64,000 nucleotides of DNA from Lingula anatina. Taxonomy: Eukaryota > Brachiopoda > Lingulata > Lingulida > Lingulidae. Made by a program: the position numbers and the translations under genes. This document shows, one piece after another, positions 1-15,000 of this stretch. Location of the stretch: NCBI RefSeq assembly GCF_001039355.2, contig NW_019774514.1:1-64000 (forward strand). The letters are read 5' to 3'. The notes under the pieces are model-generated. The model was not told where the DNA came from, did no database searches, and saw only the letters and a list, made by a program, of their open reading frames with translations. Each line of letters begins with the position of its first letter. The first letter of the stretch is position 1.

Positions 1-3000
1 AATAATAATAACTTTTAACTACTTTGTGAGACTCAACAAAGAGCTTAAGGTCTTGGTGCCAAACCATCCACTCCAGTCTCCTTCCTGCGAAATTAAGTTG
101 GCAAAGAGTGGCGATAACAAATGATCAGCTGTTAGGGGATATGAGTTGTTTTCACCTGAGTTCCTATGAAATCCAGCACACAGCCTACACAGGTATTTTT
201 TTACACCAACCATGGCCAAGCATTAATCACGAAAAAAGCCAGGTTTTATTCAGACTAATAGCCAGATCCTAGCAAAGCCAAATAGTCAGTAAAGCATTTT
301 CTTGTTTGATTCGAATATTTCTTTTTCACTACATGATACAAAATTATTTTTTAATTACTTCACTTTAAGCAGCCACAAATTCAAACCATCCAAGAGTCTG
401 GGCTGAAAAAAAAAAGCGTATAATTTGTAGAATCCCCAGTAGCACCGAGATAAACTGTAACCCTGTTTTTCTATTGCCTGGTGTGCAGTCTGTGATCCCA
501 GACAAATCCAGCAATCACTACACCACCAAAATGCCAGCCAGCCTATTTCTTTCAGATACATGGAGAAGAACATTTCTTTAAGACGGGAGAAGATAGGTTT
601 GCTTTTGAGCTGCGTAAGGAAGAAGTTGTATTCCAGTTGCCCTACTGAGTCCCTATCAATATATAAGGTCAGCTGGGAGATAAAGACATGTATAAAGCAA
701 CATTATTTATAGGCTGGAAAAATATGCAAAAAAGTGCAGAAAACCTGAAACAGAGCATGTAAATGTCGCCCACCTCTGTCAGAATGACAAGGAGAGAACA
801 TCTGTGGCACGTTAATTTCTAATCTTAATACATAAAATTAATATGCTTAAGTACAAGTTTCATAAGTGGATATTCTGATATATAATCACAGAATATTCCT
901 ACATTTCTTTCATCTACAGACATGGTCACAAATGCACCTGAAAATGCCAGTAGACCATTTCTATATGTGCAATTAAAAATATAAGGAATGGCAGAGTTGA
1001 AGGAGTAGAATGACAGTTAGTGATATTTTATTAGATGATCCTTAACAGACCTATTACGTCTTGACATGTAGTATCTCACTCTGTCAGTGTTGACTTCTGA
1101 AGTGGTATTTCACTACCTACCTACTCCTACCTTAATGATTCACATTCTAGCAAATAGTTCACATTCCTCTGTCTACATTATGAAATGCACAAACTTCCCC
1201 ATGAAGGAAACAGAATACCTGGATTCCGGATAAATAGCCTCTAAGTTTTGCAAAAATCATTTTCTTACCTGTGCTATGTGTAATTCTCACTTGAAAGAAC
1301 TAGAAATAAAACTAAAAGGCCCCAGGCTTAGGCAAACCCAATCAGTTTGGAATGTTTGTAATTCAAAACAGCAATCATGTTATACTATGATGGCACAGTC
1401 ATAACAGACAAGGGAGAAAGGTAAAAAATTCATATCTGGCCTTAAAATGCCCGTTTCCAGGATAACCTACAGATGACACATTACAAAAACATACTCTTAA
1501 CACTTGCATTTCTGTTGAAAAATACACCCAATTGACAAGGTTTATTACAGTGGCTGTTCCAGACAGTGGAAAGACTAACACGGAAAAACACTTGGCAAAC
1601 TCTCTCTATTCATTAGATAAATAAGTATGTGTTTGCAATCATGCATGATCATATTGCGTGGCTACATCCTTAAAAAAAGAACCTTTTATCATGGTCATAA
1701 TTAATATTTCTGTACATAACAGTGACAAATTTCCAGGGCTAGGTTTACATGCACGGGGCATAATATGCAAACACCTCCACTCAGTTTATAAGTTCCCCTT
1801 GGAATAGATTCCAGTACATATAAGGCATGCTCCAAGAAAGTTGCATTTTCCTACACTTTTAAGAGAATTTACAGTTTCAAACTGAATTAGACATTTTCCA
1901 GAAAAAGAGGACACATAAACCATTCTTCTCTTTAGTATTTATAATCCTTTTTACTGTCCCTCTCCCCAACCTAAAAAGCAAATCCCAGAACTTTTGCTGA
2001 CCCCTACTTCTGGGAGCAGTTCTTCCATGATAAATGTTGCACTGTCTGCTTCATAAACTTAATTTGCTCCTCCATAAGCAAGTATACCACTAAAGCTTTT
2101 ACTTTAAAAAAAACAGACAAGCTTTCCAAAAATGCTTAAATTTCCAAAACTAAGATTTTTAATTTCATAAAGCAATGGCCAAAGTTTAGCAATATCTGCT
2201 CCTGAACCTCATATTCTGCTTACCTTTTTCTATTTTACTTGGCAAATACTACAGTGGAGAAGCTTCCAAACTGACTGCTAACCTTTCCTATGAGTCAGCT
2301 GTATAATACATTGACTGGGAGGCGTGGGTTTAAATGGCACAGACTACTGGGCCATAATCATAATGTGTACAGCCACTACTATCTCAGATATATACCAATA
2401 AGGATTGTGGCTGTAAAGTACCTTTCATGTTCTTCTCCAGTTTCAAATTCTAGTTAAATTGTTTTTATGGTAAAAAGTTTGTTCCTGTACATATTTTAAG
2501 GTTTTTGATGAATTCTTAATGTATCCTCTTAAATTTCTACCCTCAGTTTTTTAGAAAAGATAAAAGTTCCAGGAAATTTTGCTCAAAATCAAAATAATTC
2601 CAAAATCAATATTCATGCAAACAAAAATATTTCTATACAAACTTCTCAAGAACAATTGATGAAAGCACAAATGTTGAATTAACTGAGCATATGCCTTTAC
2701 CCAGGATGTGTTATATTATAATCAGGAACACCTGCTAGCTACAGCACATCCATGGTGTGCTTCATGCTACAGCTCAGCAAACAAAATGGGGAATGCCATC
2801 TTGTTCTTTACAGATTTTTAGGAGTCTCCCCAGCAAAATTAATGACAAACTGTTAAATGTTCCAACAAACTTATCATTCACACCAAGAACTAAGCGGTTA
2901 AATAAAAAATGGAAAAATGATCAAAAATGCAGAAATCATCATTAAAATGGACATTATAATTCAGGGATTAAAAGAAAATAATCACATATATGCAAATTAA

Positions 3001-3081
3001 ACTTTATACAAACATTTAAACTTTACACAAAATATAAGATTTTACAATTTAAAGGTGATTTCAAAGCCAGTGTTTACAATG
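1..3081 (-). other. Probable long 3' UTR / downstream flank of the acidic-protein gene
   Basis: No coding exon could be built here on either strand; the open frames present lack splice-site context and homology-like composition. The stop codon of the minus-strand gene is at 3082-3084, so at least the right part should be its 3' UTR. AATAAA-type signals on the minus strand (TTTATT on plus) are frequent in such AT-rich DNA, so the polyadenylation site cannot be chosen. Confidence 0.4.
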
Positions 3082-6000
3082 TCAACAACACTCACATCTG
3101 ACCAGCTCCCTGGGTGTGTCATCAGGCTGTGAACTCAGACTGGTCCGATCTGAAAAGAAAAAAAAAAAAGTTAATACCTTATATGTAATGATATACAAAA
3201 TGACATATATGTATAATTATCAAATATAAATAGAGTATTTCTTCATAAAGAATTTACATCAAGTCATCTCAAGTTTTTATCATAAATCATTTAAGTTGTC
3301 ATTTTTCGTAAAAAATGTTACATTTGCAACCTCCATAAAAGTTGTCATAAGATCTAAAAATTGGCTGATTCATCATGTGTAATGGTACTACACTGATTTT
3401 TCTGAAAAGATATTATTTACCCATAAGATTATCTGCACAGTTTTGTACCTAAATAAACTTCCAAACTCTTCCCTTCACTGTCCATGCGTGCTCTAATTTA
3501 ATATCTGTAGTATCTTACTACCTAGCCAACTTGCAATAAAAGAAATAATTGAAACCCTTTGCAAGGACAGAAATGTTAACAATGAGAGACATGGGCGTGC
3601 TTTGCTTAAGATTAACACATCATAAATCACAAATCAATCAAAGACCAAAGAGCTATGGAGGGGATCAATGGGGTTTCAGAAAACATGTGATGTTAAACTA
3701 ATGATTCTGCTTAAAAACCATCTTTTGAGAAACATTTATTAAATATCTCTGCTCCTTTTTTTTTTGCAAAACTTGCATAAAGTTGCCTGCTTCCAAATGA
3801 GATATAAACCTGGGAAACATTGCGTTACCCATTGAGAGACACAGTTTACAAACAGCATCCACTTATGCTTATATCAAATTGAGCACACTTGTGGCAGCTA
3901 AGATTGGTAACGTGAAATGCATGAGAGGCGCCACTGCTGAAATAACATTCAAATGGGGAAGTAGATGCCCATGCACATAACTTTAAACTGAGCATGCACA
4001 GAGCACAAATTTCAGTGGAGACTGCTGACATGTAGACACCTAAATGTGTATATCTATGGACTCATTCTCAATGAAAATAAGAGCTTATTCACAACAGATA
4101 ATCTGCAGGCTAACTGATCCGCCCACTAAATATGGTGGGGAGACCATCAGGAATTAGCGGCATCGCTTTTGAAGTGGGGTCGGCCATATTTAGTTGGCGG
4201 ATCAGTTAGTCCTCTGTTCTGAATACACTCTGACATTAACTAAGATTAACATGCCTCCTCTTAACAGTTTCCTAAGTTTCCTCATATAATCACTAGTTTT
4301 TCTGTATTTTAATCAATACCTGTTGGAGGCATGTTTATCTTTAAATTTAATTGGATTCAGTGAGTCTCTGTGTAATTGGAACGCTCTACATAGAACAATT
4401 GCTTTATATGGAACTCAAAAAACATTATACTAGACAGGCCTGCGCATGCATGTTATTAGTAATCCGCAATGTCATATCCATTCTGTAAATTTTCCAAGAT
4501 ATAATACCCCATGAAAACCCAAGTTAATCTACAACTTGTTTTATATTGCCAGTCATGTAGGTCGCAGCACTTGAAACACACACGCACATACACATCCAGA
4601 CACAACGAGCTCAAAAGAGCACTTTACACAATAAAGATAACTTAAATACACATTGTACATTATTTTGTTACAACCCCATGTACATGATAGCCTGAATTTT
4701 TTGGCTCACAATTTTAAAATGGCAACACCTATAAGGCATCTGCTACATTAACATAACAGAAACTACTATAAACAAAGCAAAGACTTCATTCTTACTCTCA
4801 ATCAATGGACACAAATACTCAACTTTCCCACATTTTTTATCAGCAATAAAATAGTTTTCCCCAAAACAATAAGATACATATAATCGTCCTTTTTTAACAG
4901 ACCCCCCCCCATCCCCTCCATGAGAATGACTGCTGGATACACAGCATTAATTGTCCCTGAGCTTTTATGATAAAACCCCTATTGTACCATTTCATTTCAT
5001 GAATGTTTTTAAAGATTGTTTTAATGTGCCTGGAAATTGATTTGAGGTAGTATTCACAATGCAGCAATGCTGATATTAGGTCATTTCTATTTTAGGTTGT
5101 GCGTGTAAACATGTCTACAGAGTAATATAATATCAACCATCTTAGTGAATCATGTGATGTTCCTTAAATATTTCATAAATTCTTTTTCTTTTAAATCCAG
5201 AGTAACTATTTGCATACATCTCCACTAAAGTTAGTACTAATAACAGTGCATACATGGGTGTGACATCACAAAATATTGAATCTATGACATCATGCTGATT
5301 AGGACACCTGTTGGTGTAAAATTAATGGAGTCCACAGTATTCCAAGGAGATCTTGTTAAATGAAGTTATAAGTAGAACTGCTGGTGAACATGACATGCAA
5401 TTACTGGCAATAAATCAAAGTATAACCTCATTAATTGTTAAAATATTATCCTTTTTCATTTGGGGTCTTGGCACTAATTAACCTCACAACTACAAACCAT
5501 ACTTTTTGTCTCCTATCTCTTACACTTATCTTATGATTGATAACCCCCTTTTTTAAGCACAATTGTCAAGGGCAACACAATATATTGAAAATAATATCTG
5601 CATTATTTTTTATTTATCTGAACAGCAATAATCTATTTGGATTTAGTCCAATAATGATCCGATTTGCCCGTGGCCAACCATGATATTAGCCGAGATCAGA
5701 GTTCATCTGTCCCACCATTCAATGTACACAGACATTATCTGCATCAGTTTCAGATAACATTGTTACAGGTATGGCCTGTCTTCTCCCAGTGTGCTCCCCT
5801 ATACCCAACTACTGCCTAGAAAACACAAATGATTGTTTTATATCTTCCAAGTTTCCGTTCTAATTAATGCTTTACCTTGATCTGGCCCTTTCAGAGCCAT
5901 TAGGAAGTCAACATTCCAGTAGTTACACATTGAGGTGAGTTCCTCCCAATAAGAGGGTCAAACTCCACCACACCACCAGGTATAGAACAATTACAACTGG

Positions 6001-9000
6001 AGTCAATGATTCACAAAAGCTGAAGTGGTCTGGGCTGGTGTTGTCTATATACAGAGGCAGTCACATGGGGTCCCCAGAATAAACTTCCTCAAGGCAGTAG
6101 TACAAATTACTGAGGCAGTTGCTCATCACAAATAGATTTAACTGCTCTCTCTCTCTTTCCCTCCAGTGACACCAACAACTAAATAAGGTGCCACTAATTA
6201 TTGATTGTCCAATGCCTTATTTTTGCCTAACACTTCTCCAGGTGAATAATTGATATTCCAATGTCATCATAGATTGCAGGTTTTCCATAACCAGGTAACA
6301 TGGCGTGTGTGGGAATTACAGGAAAGTTACATGCACAAGACTGATAAGAATTTCTGCAACATTTATAGCTGCATATTGATCCGCAAGTCGCTGAACAAAT
6401 GTTTGCATCTGGTTGCCTTATTTATACTCTTTTATTTTCTGCAGGTGCATCTTTTCACCTACCCCTGCCTGTGTTTCCTTTCCCATTTTTATCAATAGCT
6501 TTATTTACTAGCATCACCTGTTCTAAATTAAGTGACCTCAATTTAACGAAAGAGTATAATGAGTGCTTCCAATGTCAGAATACCACGATGTCATACCTTA
6601 ATCTGATTAATCCAGTTAATTGTAATTCATAGCATTTAGATTAAATTCCAAGCAGTACAAAGTACAAGATCTTGTAAAGAAGACAACCTTTGTTATGTCA
6701 TAATGTTTCCCATACACACCCCCAAAAACCAATCAAATAATAAAGATAATAACATAATAATGATAATGAAAAACACTGAAATTCTAACATCTACAAGTAC
6801 TCTAAATGAAACCTTATACAAAGTGAAAAAGACACTTTTTAAGGAAATGGATTCAAGTGTTTGGACCATTTTGCAAAACAATGGCCAAATAAGTTGTAAA
6901 AACTTTGACATGAGTGCATACGGTACTAGTTTATTGCTTTTCCACTTTTATGTACATTAACATAGTTTTATTTCCAGCTGATTATATCTTGATTCATTAG
7001 ACTAGTGGTCTTTAGAAATAAATGCAATCAAAAAATTCCTTTTGACACTAATAAATTCACTTTGTAACTGCAACGGCCTTATCTAGAATGTATCATTTTA
7101 CTTCAGCACTGCCTGCAACTTATAATATTACAGGAAAACAGTGAATAAATAAACTGACGACATATAAATGAAGAAACCTTAAAAGGTCTAATGGAGTCTG
7201 TTTGAAAATGGAAATTATATTTTCAATTTACAGCAGAATCAACCCATAACCAGTATCTTATCCTCAATACTAGGTAAAATCATTTTCTTACTTAAATTTC
7301 CATCATGTAATAACAATGCTTGCAAGGAACCTGACCTGACAAAGAGGAATGAGGGTCCTCCAGTGATGACCTCACCTGTTGCAGAGGGTTTCCTTACTGT
7401 CTTCTTGGCACCAGGATGTGTCTTAGCACAAGGACATTTGGAAAAAGGCAACATGAAACACAGATATTCCATGTTGATGTTTCTGGTGACACAGCAACCA
7501 TTTAAGGAGCCATTCCAATATACACAACAACCTTATGGCTCAGTAGCCAGCATCACAATAGCCTCCTTTGTAAAGCTCTTGAATAATGTCCAATTTACAA
7601 TAATAAATATTTAGATGGACGACGGCTTCAGCTGACCACATAGTGTCATCAGTGTGTGTGTATATATATATAAATGCACACACACAAAAATTTTGTAAAC
7701 TGGCAAATCAGTAAACTGTTAAAAAGCTGCTCATTCCCTACAAAGGTACTGCAACATATGGTAGATTTATCTATAAAACCAGTTTTACTGTACCCCAGTT
7801 CTGTGTGCACCAACCATGTACAAGAAAATGCATTCACAATTCACAATGTAGTAATTTTTATGTAAAACTCTCTTTTCACAAATAGGCAAAAATGCACTTG
7901 ACCTATGTAATATGGATCATTTCAGAACTTTGTGTGATGACCTAGCAAGTTGAATAGATGGCATATCTTCTCCTTATTGTGAGGTGAAATTTCTCTATGT
8001 AACCTGTTCTAAATACAGAAAATACCTAAACAGTTCTTCTTATTAAACAAATTCCCTACAAATATGCATAACCCATTCACAGGCCTTACATTTATTTTAT
8101 GCAATAATGGTTCCCCTCCTTGGTAACATGTTCTGAGTAAATTATAAAATCAAATTTATTTGAAATGCATTCTTTCTAACTGCCGCACTGCCAAGTATTA
8201 AGAAAATTCTTATGAAAAATTCCCATTTATATTCGAGGGTCACATTTTATTTTTTGCCCTTTTTAAATGCCAAAAAGTTAAAAAGACCATCAGTAAATAA
8301 TAACTAATTTTAGTCTCTTAAACATTTGCCATTAGCACTTATCTCAACTTTTCCATAAATATTTTTCAATAATCTATCAGCAAATTCTGTTTTTGCATAC
8401 AACAAATATTTTTCAAAACTTTTTTCTAATATACCAAGCTATTAAAACCCCTTTATATTTCCATTCATGATCACATGTATTAGACTAATTTGAACTAAAG
8501 AATTTCTCACTTGGCATCTGAGCATTGACCTCTTTTCAAACTGTCTGTTTGACAGGATTACAAGCTTATCAATGAAAGCAATAATGCTAGAAAACACAGC
8601 AACTATTTACCCTTGCCTACTTCAACTGTGTGTCCACCCTTGTGACAGGTTACAATATGGGTGTGAGAGTTAAACTGGACATGATCTGTCTAAAAATTCT
8701 TTTGTGCTGGAGGACTGTGTACATATAATTTGAAATAAAGATAAGATAACAGTAGCCATATTCAGACTGCTATCAGGGCTGGGCACTGACAATTGTTGTA
8801 TCTCCAAACTACAAGCACCATTTTCCCACCAGAATGATGAGAGAATATGTTTAAGTTTACAAAATCCTTTCATGTTAAAATAAGTTCATTCAAAAGCAAA
8901 TACCACAAGAATGCCTTCACTGGAGTTCTAGCTATAATGTATCAGTCTGTACTGATGAACAAAATTATACTTATTAATCTGGCTCACCTAAAACATTCTG

Positions 9001-12000
9001 CACCAAGTGACAACAAACTCCTGTTACTAGAAGCTTCTGCTGTGTGTAATTTCTGCCTAAGCTAACACAATCACAATTTTACAGGACAATCATACTTTCA
9101 GTCTGGAAACAGGTCAAAAACTATTACCCGCTTTTCATCATAACTTTCAGTCACTGGCAAAACCTACCAAAATGATAGCTAAAACAATGAGTTAAAAGAT
9201 ATCAAAATTGTCTGATATAGCATATCATAAGCTGTCTCACCTGCTTTCTTAGGTACTGCCACCTGTGAAGCTCCAAATGTATGCAGGCCCTGAAATGATC
9301 AAGTTACAGGGTTAGCAAATTATCTATTATATATATATCAAAAAATTTAATGAAACAGGCTAAACATCATTCTAACCTCTTTTAATATACAGTGAGAAAT
9401 CTACTTATCAAATTAACTGGAAACATAAAAATACAAGAAACTGACTACAAAAGACATCTCTCCAAAATGCCATCCTTGTAAGTTTAATACTAATGTGATC
9501 AACAACGTAAATTAAATATTTAGAATAAACTCAGATATAATAATGAATACAGATGAAATTTGTGCATGAGTAGCTCATACCATTAACCTTCTGAGATTCT
9601 TTGAACCCAACCAACCTCCATAATGCATTACATATGAAATAAACAACTTAATCCCTGCTTCATAAAAGGTTTATAAAGAACATATTCTGTTCACAATAGA
9701 ATATATCTCTTGGTCGGCTCCATACTGTCCTAAGTAAAATCTCGGGGTGCTGATAAGGTTTAGGAGTATTTCCTTGTAGTTAGTACTGTACATGCACAGA
9801 GTTACTTTTTATTGACAGTAGACAACCAGAATTTGTGGTTAGAGCTGAAGTATGTTCCATTTAAAGCTGTATATGGAAGTGTTAACTGCACATGCAAACA
9901 TTCACGTGGTGACCAACATAGTAAACAATGTCATGCAGAGAGAAATAGTGTGTGATTTAAGCCAACTAATTATTAAACCAGCATAAATAATAAAATCATT
10001 AGTGAAGCAGAATGTAGGTTTTGTTTTTCCTGTGCCAACAAAATTATAATCAATTGAAAGAAAAATTTGCATAAATTAAGGTGCCCGTTCAAAGACTTGA
10101 AACAGCACCTTTAATTGCAATCTTCCCTGAGAACAGACTCGTCTTTTACGCTCAGTAGAAGGCTTACAAAATATGTATATAAGCAGGAGATTAATTAAAA
10201 ATGTTTTTAGTGAACTTGGGGAGAAGGCGGCACTGCAGGTAGTTCTCTGTACAAAATGATGGTTGAAAAGAAAAAACAAAGTTTTAGGATTTTCCATTAG
10301 AAAATAAAATTCTTCAACCAACAGCTGAAATGAATTTCTGAAATTTTGGAATTTAAGATTGTGAATGACATTTCACAACAAGTTCCTACCCACAGTGCAA
10401 GTGAATAATAATAATCATAAGAAACAATACCAGAGGCAGTCAATAAATAAAACCTGCAACAAAAAGATTTTAACCCTGAAATAAAAATATAAACTGGCCC
10501 TAACCTATGCAGGGATAATATTCCCAAGCTTCTTAGCGTGTTACTTGTGCTATGAATACATGAGATATTAGTGAAGCATTTAGAGGACACCAGATGGTGT
10601 CATACATCAAGACAAGCTTTGTATACTCAGGGTATACTCTTGAACATGCGTGGTTAATATGCAAGAACATGACTGACGCTGAGGGGGCAAATTGGTAGAC
10701 ATGCACGTCTGGACATGCCAACAAAACCAGGCCAACTTACGCCATTGGAAGTAGATGAATATGTAGTTTGAACGATGTGTGGACCTGTGTCCACTTGTCC
10801 AGCATTCTCATCCTCACTCACGTCCTCAGAATGGTCATTAGATTGGTCATTGTTGTCCAGAGAATTGGGAGAACTGGTTCTATGTGTGTCAGTCTATGGT
10901 TAATGAACCAGGAATGGAATAATAAAGAATAAACAAAACAACTCCACTTTCAGTTACATTCATAAACTGCTACAACAATATCAATTAAAAATGGCCTTTT
11001 CAAATTTAGAATATCATATTTAAAAAAGAACCCTTGGCTGTCAAACATTTACTCTTACAGCTAGAATGTATTAAAAAATACAAAAAATACCATTTTTGTA
11101 TTTTCTCTTTTGAAAATTCTACATATTTCAGGTTTGCAATATGCTTCATGTTGACAGCTCAAGTAAAAAAAAAGCTTTTAAAAAGAAAAAAAAGAAAGAA
11201 AATTACAATTTAAAGAATGCATTTTTTGTCAGCAGGGAATATTGCAATCTAGAATTTGAAAATAACTACTTGGTAAATCTCGGATAAAAACTTTCTAGAC
11301 TTAAAAAATGAAAAGGAAAAAGGAGTAACAATTACATCAACATCTTCTGTGGCATTTCCCCCTTTCTCAGAAACATCTTACAAACTAACATGCTGTTAGC
11401 ATATTCAAACACATTATTTGGAATTACTTTGTTGTAAAAACTCAAAAACTCAAGAGCCAATATAGCAACTCAAACTCAATACAGTCTGAGGTCACCAGCA
11501 CAAATGCCATGCTTCACACAAAGAAAACGGTTTTGATCACAGGCGGTTGAGCATGGGAGGGACATATATGGGGAAGCACACTTCAACTGAACAGTTCCCA
11601 TCATGTGAACTTGGAGATTAAACGTTTCAAATGATATGCTTAGCTGATCTGGCCATTTAATCTTGAATGAATTTAAAGTTTAGTAAAATTATGGCATGTA
11701 AGTTGGCTTCTTAAAACAATGCCAAAATCAATTAATGAGATATTTTTAGTCCATAAGTTAGCCTCAATAACTTTCTGGGCACCATACGCTATAGGTTGAG
11801 GCATTTTATTATGGTTCGTCCTGACTGATTTGGGTGAGGAAACATATCCCAATTTGGAAATTGAATAAAAATCTATGGGCGATAATATATAAATTGATGC
11901 AAATGAGTAAACTCAACTGAAAGGGGTAATATTTGTAGTAAAATAACATACAGGCTGAAATACAGTAAATATATCTGTCTCTAACTATCTGCAAAACTGA

Positions 12001-15000
12001 AAGGATTTCCACACTTTTCTATGTAAGATTTGAAAACTCTCATTAAAAATTCATTCTTGGAGACCTACATCCATAGGGGTCTTGCAAGTTGCTCCATATT
12101 ATCCACCTACAACTTGACTAATAATAGGTGAACTACTTTAATTCTCTATTCTATATGATGGGAACTACTGAAGGTCATTCAATAATGATTAATCTGAAAT
12201 AAAACCGAATTTCTGCACTCAAGGCAATGCCCAGACATTTCCTTTTTACTAAGAATTAAGTTTACTCAGGCTTCGTATTTTCACCACTGAGGTTGAAAAT
12301 CAATATATATTGTTTCAATAAACAAGTTGTGTACTTCTGGGAATCAATCTTGTCAAAAAACGGGGGATTATTAATAGAAACCGCTGTGATTAAAGTCAGT
12401 GAGTGAGTAAACTGGCCAATATGAATTATATTTGGAAAGAGTGAAGAAGTTAACTGGCATTTAGTTGTAGAGTATTAAAAGATCAATTTACATAAAATAA
12501 TACTTAATAGATAATTATTCTATTCTATGTGCTTATATATATAATATTGTTAAATGGAAAGACGTGAATTACCACTGGATATGATGTTTATGAATATGTA
12601 ATGTGTTAGACTTAGGGTCAGACATCTCTTGACACCAGATGACAGCACCAGCTGCAGACAAAGATAACAAATAGTTACCTTAGTGACAAATTTTGAGGAA
12701 TATATGTACCACCATTGACTTACCACAATAACAGTTTTTGGCCCTTTGTCCTCCTTCACAGGAGGTTTAACATATTTCTTGGGAGGCTTGTACTCTTCAT
12801 ACATGTCTGAATATTCTTCAAATGAGCGAGAGAGGGACCGAGGGCGACGCGAATCAGCTGGAATTGATGGACAAGGGTTAAAAAAAAAAAAAAGAAGAAA
12901 TCAAAGGCATCCGAGTGCAGAAAATCATGATCATAGAGTACCACAACAATGTCTGAACTGATGCAGGAGTTAATAGTAGGAAATTGAACAGAAACAATGT
13001 AATTTTTCTGTACTAATTTCTTTTAATGAGATTTACAAATTTATTTTTCTTTACACATCTCACCAGCATTTTCTTTTTCTTCTGTACTGGAAACAGAGGA
13101 AGGCGCTTTTCCTTTTCCCTAAAACGAAGATGGGATGATAGGTAAAGTAATCTAGTTTATTTCCTGATAATCATTCAATTTGTTATAAGTATCTAGAGCA
13201 TCTTCTACAAACACATCATGATTAAACAATAATAAAAAAAAACAATGTTAATATAACAGCTATTCAATTTTTCAAAATTATCATCTGAAGTTTTACACCT
13301 ACTGGTTCAGGAAGCTCTATCTCTTCTGGTCTGTTTGCTTGAAAAACTTCATTAATTTCATGATCTCTTTCCTCTTCCCCTTCATCTTCAGAGGACCCAG
13401 ACTGAAATATGAAGCAAAGAAAATTATGTTACAATAACCTCGTTTTCTTTTTCATTCTTTGAAAAAGGTATAAGGGTTGATGAGGTGCCACAAAATTGAA
13501 GAGGTACTTCTGTTAATCAAGTTTTAACAAATAAAGGTAGTCTTTTAAGTCCAGGAAGTCAGTCCTTGGTTGTAAATCTCTTTGTACTCTCTCTGTACTG
13601 ATTGCACATGGATTGTATATCAAGAAAACTAAATAAAAATATACACAGGGATTGTATAACAGGAAAGTTGCCATCCAACATCTGCTTCCTTAAGATTGGA
13701 CTTAAATGCTTTTTTCTCAAAAAGTATTTTTACTGCAGCTCTCATTTTCTACAATTCCAACCACTTTAAATGCAAACACACAACCTTCCAGTTTCCTTTT
13801 TTTTCTTTTTGATAAATTGGTAAACATTTTGGCCACAGTAATATTTAATTTTGTCCTTGTGCAAACTAAAGGCTTTGCTGACATTGCAATCAATTTTTTC
13901 GTCATACTGCAAAGACTTAACACATAAGCAAGAAAAAATCCAAATAACATTAGTAAATTGCAACTTCAGGTCCCTATCTAAGTTTAAAACAAATGCAATA
14001 TCACACAAACTCTACAGCTACTGGTTTTGTAATAAAACTGTTCCCAAACTCAAAACCTTATGGAAAAAATGTTACTACAAGATATTTAAATTTGCTAAAA
14101 TTATTTTTTCCAAAATTAATTCTTGAATCTAAATAACTGAACTGTCTTATATTCAAGATATTGTATTAGTTAAAAGATGTCCTTAAATAAGATATTTAAA
14201 TTAAATATTGTATAAATCAGATCATTTTTATGTTGAAACTATCAATATAATAAATTTAATGACCACCTCATCCATTTTAGTGCTATTGATTAGTTGCAGC
14301 AATTGAACAAGTCCACAAAAACCAACCACTGTGAGATGTTCAACATAAAGGGTTATCAAACCAATAATCAAATATAAGTAAAACAATATAACAAAGCCAC
14401 ACAAAATTACAAAACGAACAAAAACACAGGCATGGAGGTTAGTGATTAAGTGAGTTAACAACACCCCATGAGATGATATTTGAGGCTGAAAAGAGAAAAA
14501 TAGTGCCAGTCCAAGCATAGTGCTGAGGTGCGAGTGATGAGATAACTGGTGGTTCATGGGGCACTGGTTCAGTCATATAATACACCATGTCAGACTGCAT
14601 CAACAACAACAGTAGCAGCAATCATTGTGCAGGCATGACATTTCTATCACTTGCCTCGGAAAGAGCATGCAGTTGCATTCTCTCTTTAATTCTTTGCTCC
14701 CTTCTTTTCACATCCTTATCCTCATCCTCCCCTTGAAAGTCGTCTAAATTTGCAGTATCTGGACCACCATCTACCCCCTGATCATCAAAGTCAGCTAAAT
14801 ACATACTGGCATTGTCCCCCTCATAGGTGGCCAGAGTGGACTCAGAATGTGTTCTGGCTAGTAATCTCTGAGGGTCCAAGACCACATCATGCATGAAGTC
14901 CTACCATGAGGAAAATCAGACATTTCAACATTTTGTTCTGAATCCTGGAGCTACCAAATGTTTATGCTTTTATTCAATTCCTTGGGAAAAACATTTTATT

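Noticed and set aside
6250-6960. Cluster of overlapping frames on both strands
   Set aside because: Low-complexity, hydrophobic by chance in AT-rich DNA, no acceptor/donor chain; inside a 6-kb intron.
7374-7419. Exon-like stretch on the minus strand (KTHPGAKKTVRKPSAT with donor GTGAGG)
   Set aside because: Its length (46) does not keep the phase between the flanking exons (9241-9289 and 3082-3149), and the acceptor is weak. It could be an alternative terminal exon, but nothing supports it.
14228-14557. 109-codon minus-strand frame and its twin at 17184-17513
   Set aside because: Intron sequence between the duplicated exons. The frames look alike only because the segment is duplicated, and they lack splice sites in phase.
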